NCBI GenBank assembly: GCA_003499585.1
Contig: DNSU01000046.1
Location: 14,053 to 20,304, forward strand
Length of the DNA stretch: 6,252 bases
Reading direction: 5' to 3'
Source: Cyanobacteria bacterium UBA9579
GTDB taxonomy: Bacteria; Cyanobacteriota; Vampirovibrionia; Gastranaerophilales; UBA9579
The notes beneath the pieces were generated by a model that worked only from the letters and a program-made list of their open reading frames with translations, made no database searches and had not been told where the DNA came from. Shown here piece after piece: positions 5,469 through 6,252 of the stretch; position 1 is the stretch's first letter; each line of letters opens with the position of its first letter. The translations under genes and the position numbers were made by a program.

Positions 5469-6252
5469 ATGGAACAGGGAAAAATGATACTTTTACCGCT
5501 AGATGGTTCAGATATTTCGTTAAAAGCTGTATTACCGGCTAAAAGCATTGCTGTTCTTCTGAATATGATAGTTCATATTTTATATGTATCTGATGAAGAG
5601 CTATCTAGAGAAGAAGTTATAAAAAAAGCAAAAATACGTAAAGAGGATTTTCCAAGGTGCATTATCAGTCATAAAAAAGGTAACCCTATAGAAGTCATAA
5701 TCGAAGAAGCTAAATTATCAGAATATGTTGTTATGTGTACTCATGGACAGGGATATGATCCTGATAAAATAAGCGGGAGCGTTGCTACAAAGGTTATAGA
5801 AAACACATCCACACCAGTTTTATTAGTAAGGCCAGATATTGAATTGCCAACTCAGAATAATTTATGGCAAACTAAAAATGTTTTAATTCCATTAAATGGA
5901 TGTCCTTGTGCTGCACAGGCTTTAGAACCCACAATGAGGATTTTATCCAAAATTAATGCAGAAATAGACCTATTGCATATACCGGTATCAGAACAAAAAA
6001 AACAGGCTGAGTCTGGAATGTTTACTGTCCCTTATTATGAAGATCACCCACAGCATGAATGGCCAACCTGGACCAAAGAATTTCTTAGACGATTTGGCCC
6101 AAAACTAAAAAATAACTTTAAAGTAGAGTTCTTCGTATCTACAGGAGACCCTGCAGAGCATATAATAAATTTTTCTAAAGAACATAATAACGATTTGATA
6201 GCAATTGCATGGCATGGTAAATTGGCACCACCTCATGCCACTATTCTCAGAA
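5469..6252 (+). CDS. Tandem-domain universal stress protein (UspA superfamily), 3' end missing
   Basis: The frame is open from ATG 5469 to the window edge (261 codons) without a stop, so the C-terminus lies outside. Two Usp alpha/beta domains are visible. Domain 1 (about 4-122) begins MILLPLDGSD with the conserved Asp12 and ends THGQGYDPDKISGSVATKVI (91-110) then STPVLLVRP, close to the Usp ATP-binding glycine loop. Domain 2 starts at about residue 136 with NVLIPLNGC, where Asn142 replaces the usual Asp, and reaches IAIAWHGKLAPPHATILR at the edge. Cytosolic Usp proteins bind ATP or AMP or dimerise, and many are induced by stress or starvation. What this one does is not known. The 5-nt gap to the phosphorylase gene suggests one operon and perhaps a regulatory role in the same sugar pathway. 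Domain 1 looks able to bind nucleotide; domain 2 is more divergent. Confidence 0.88.
   Translation, partial: MEQGKMILLPLDGSDISLKAVLPAKSIAVLLNMIVHILYVSDEELSREEVIKKAKIRKEDFPRCIISHKKGNPIEVIIEEAKLSEYVVMCTHGQGYDPDKISGSVATKVIENTSTPVLLVRPDIELPTQNNLWQTKNVLIPLNGCPCAAQALEPTMRILSKINAEIDLLHIPVSEQKKQAESGMFTVPYYEDHPQHEWPTWTKEFLRRFGPKLKNNFKVEFFVSTGDPAEHIINFSKEHNNDLIAIAWHGKLAPPHATILR

Noticed and set aside
5354..5548. Minus-strand frame spanning the phosphorylase-stress protein junction
   Set aside because: It overlaps two well-supported genes on the other strand and has no recognisable domain.

Overview
The window is AT-rich bacterial chromosomal DNA with three complete genes and one gene cut by the right edge. 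Strong purine-rich ribosome binding sites, short intergenic spaces and intrinsic-terminator-like hairpins point to a low-GC bacterium. The aminotransferase is of a type I associate with cyanobacteria-related and Chloroflexi-like lineages as well as Firmicutes. A low-GC, non-photosynthetic cyanobacterial relative (Melainabacteria-like) or a Clostridia-like organism would both fit. This placement is an impression from protein style, not a computed result.

Left part (1-1334): a branched-chain amino acid aminotransferase gene (ilvE) lies on the minus strand and starts at a GTG behind an excellent AGGAGG. A 22-bp perfect palindrome lies just past its 3' end. Its leader holds a hairpin that captures part of the Shine-Dalgarno sequence and a very short ORF rich in Val/Leu/Ile codons. 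The divergent intergenic region (1048-1334) also carries two copies of a 14-bp perfect AT-only palindrome whose centres are exactly 21 bp apart, placed where they could act on either promoter.

Middle (1335-3067): a membrane-bound family 2 glycosyltransferase on the plus strand has an N-terminal membrane anchor, a catalytic domain with drifted signature motifs, a hydrophobic membrane region and an unusual C-terminal domain with four spaced cysteines. A clear hairpin plus T-rich tail follows it.

Right part (3091-6252): a GH65-family inverting disaccharide phosphorylase is followed after only 5 nt by a tandem-domain universal stress protein (3' end missing). The two look co-transcribed and translationally coupled. 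The specific sugar used by the phosphorylase cannot be read from sequence alone. No beta-phosphoglucomutase, the usual partner of GH65 phosphorylases, is visible here.

Taken together, the right-hand genes suggest a glucoside synthesis/phosphorolysis module tied to a stress or nucleotide-sensing protein. IlvE looks like an unrelated housekeeping neighbour that shares the divergent control region. I see no mobile element, CRISPR array, tRNA or rRNA.
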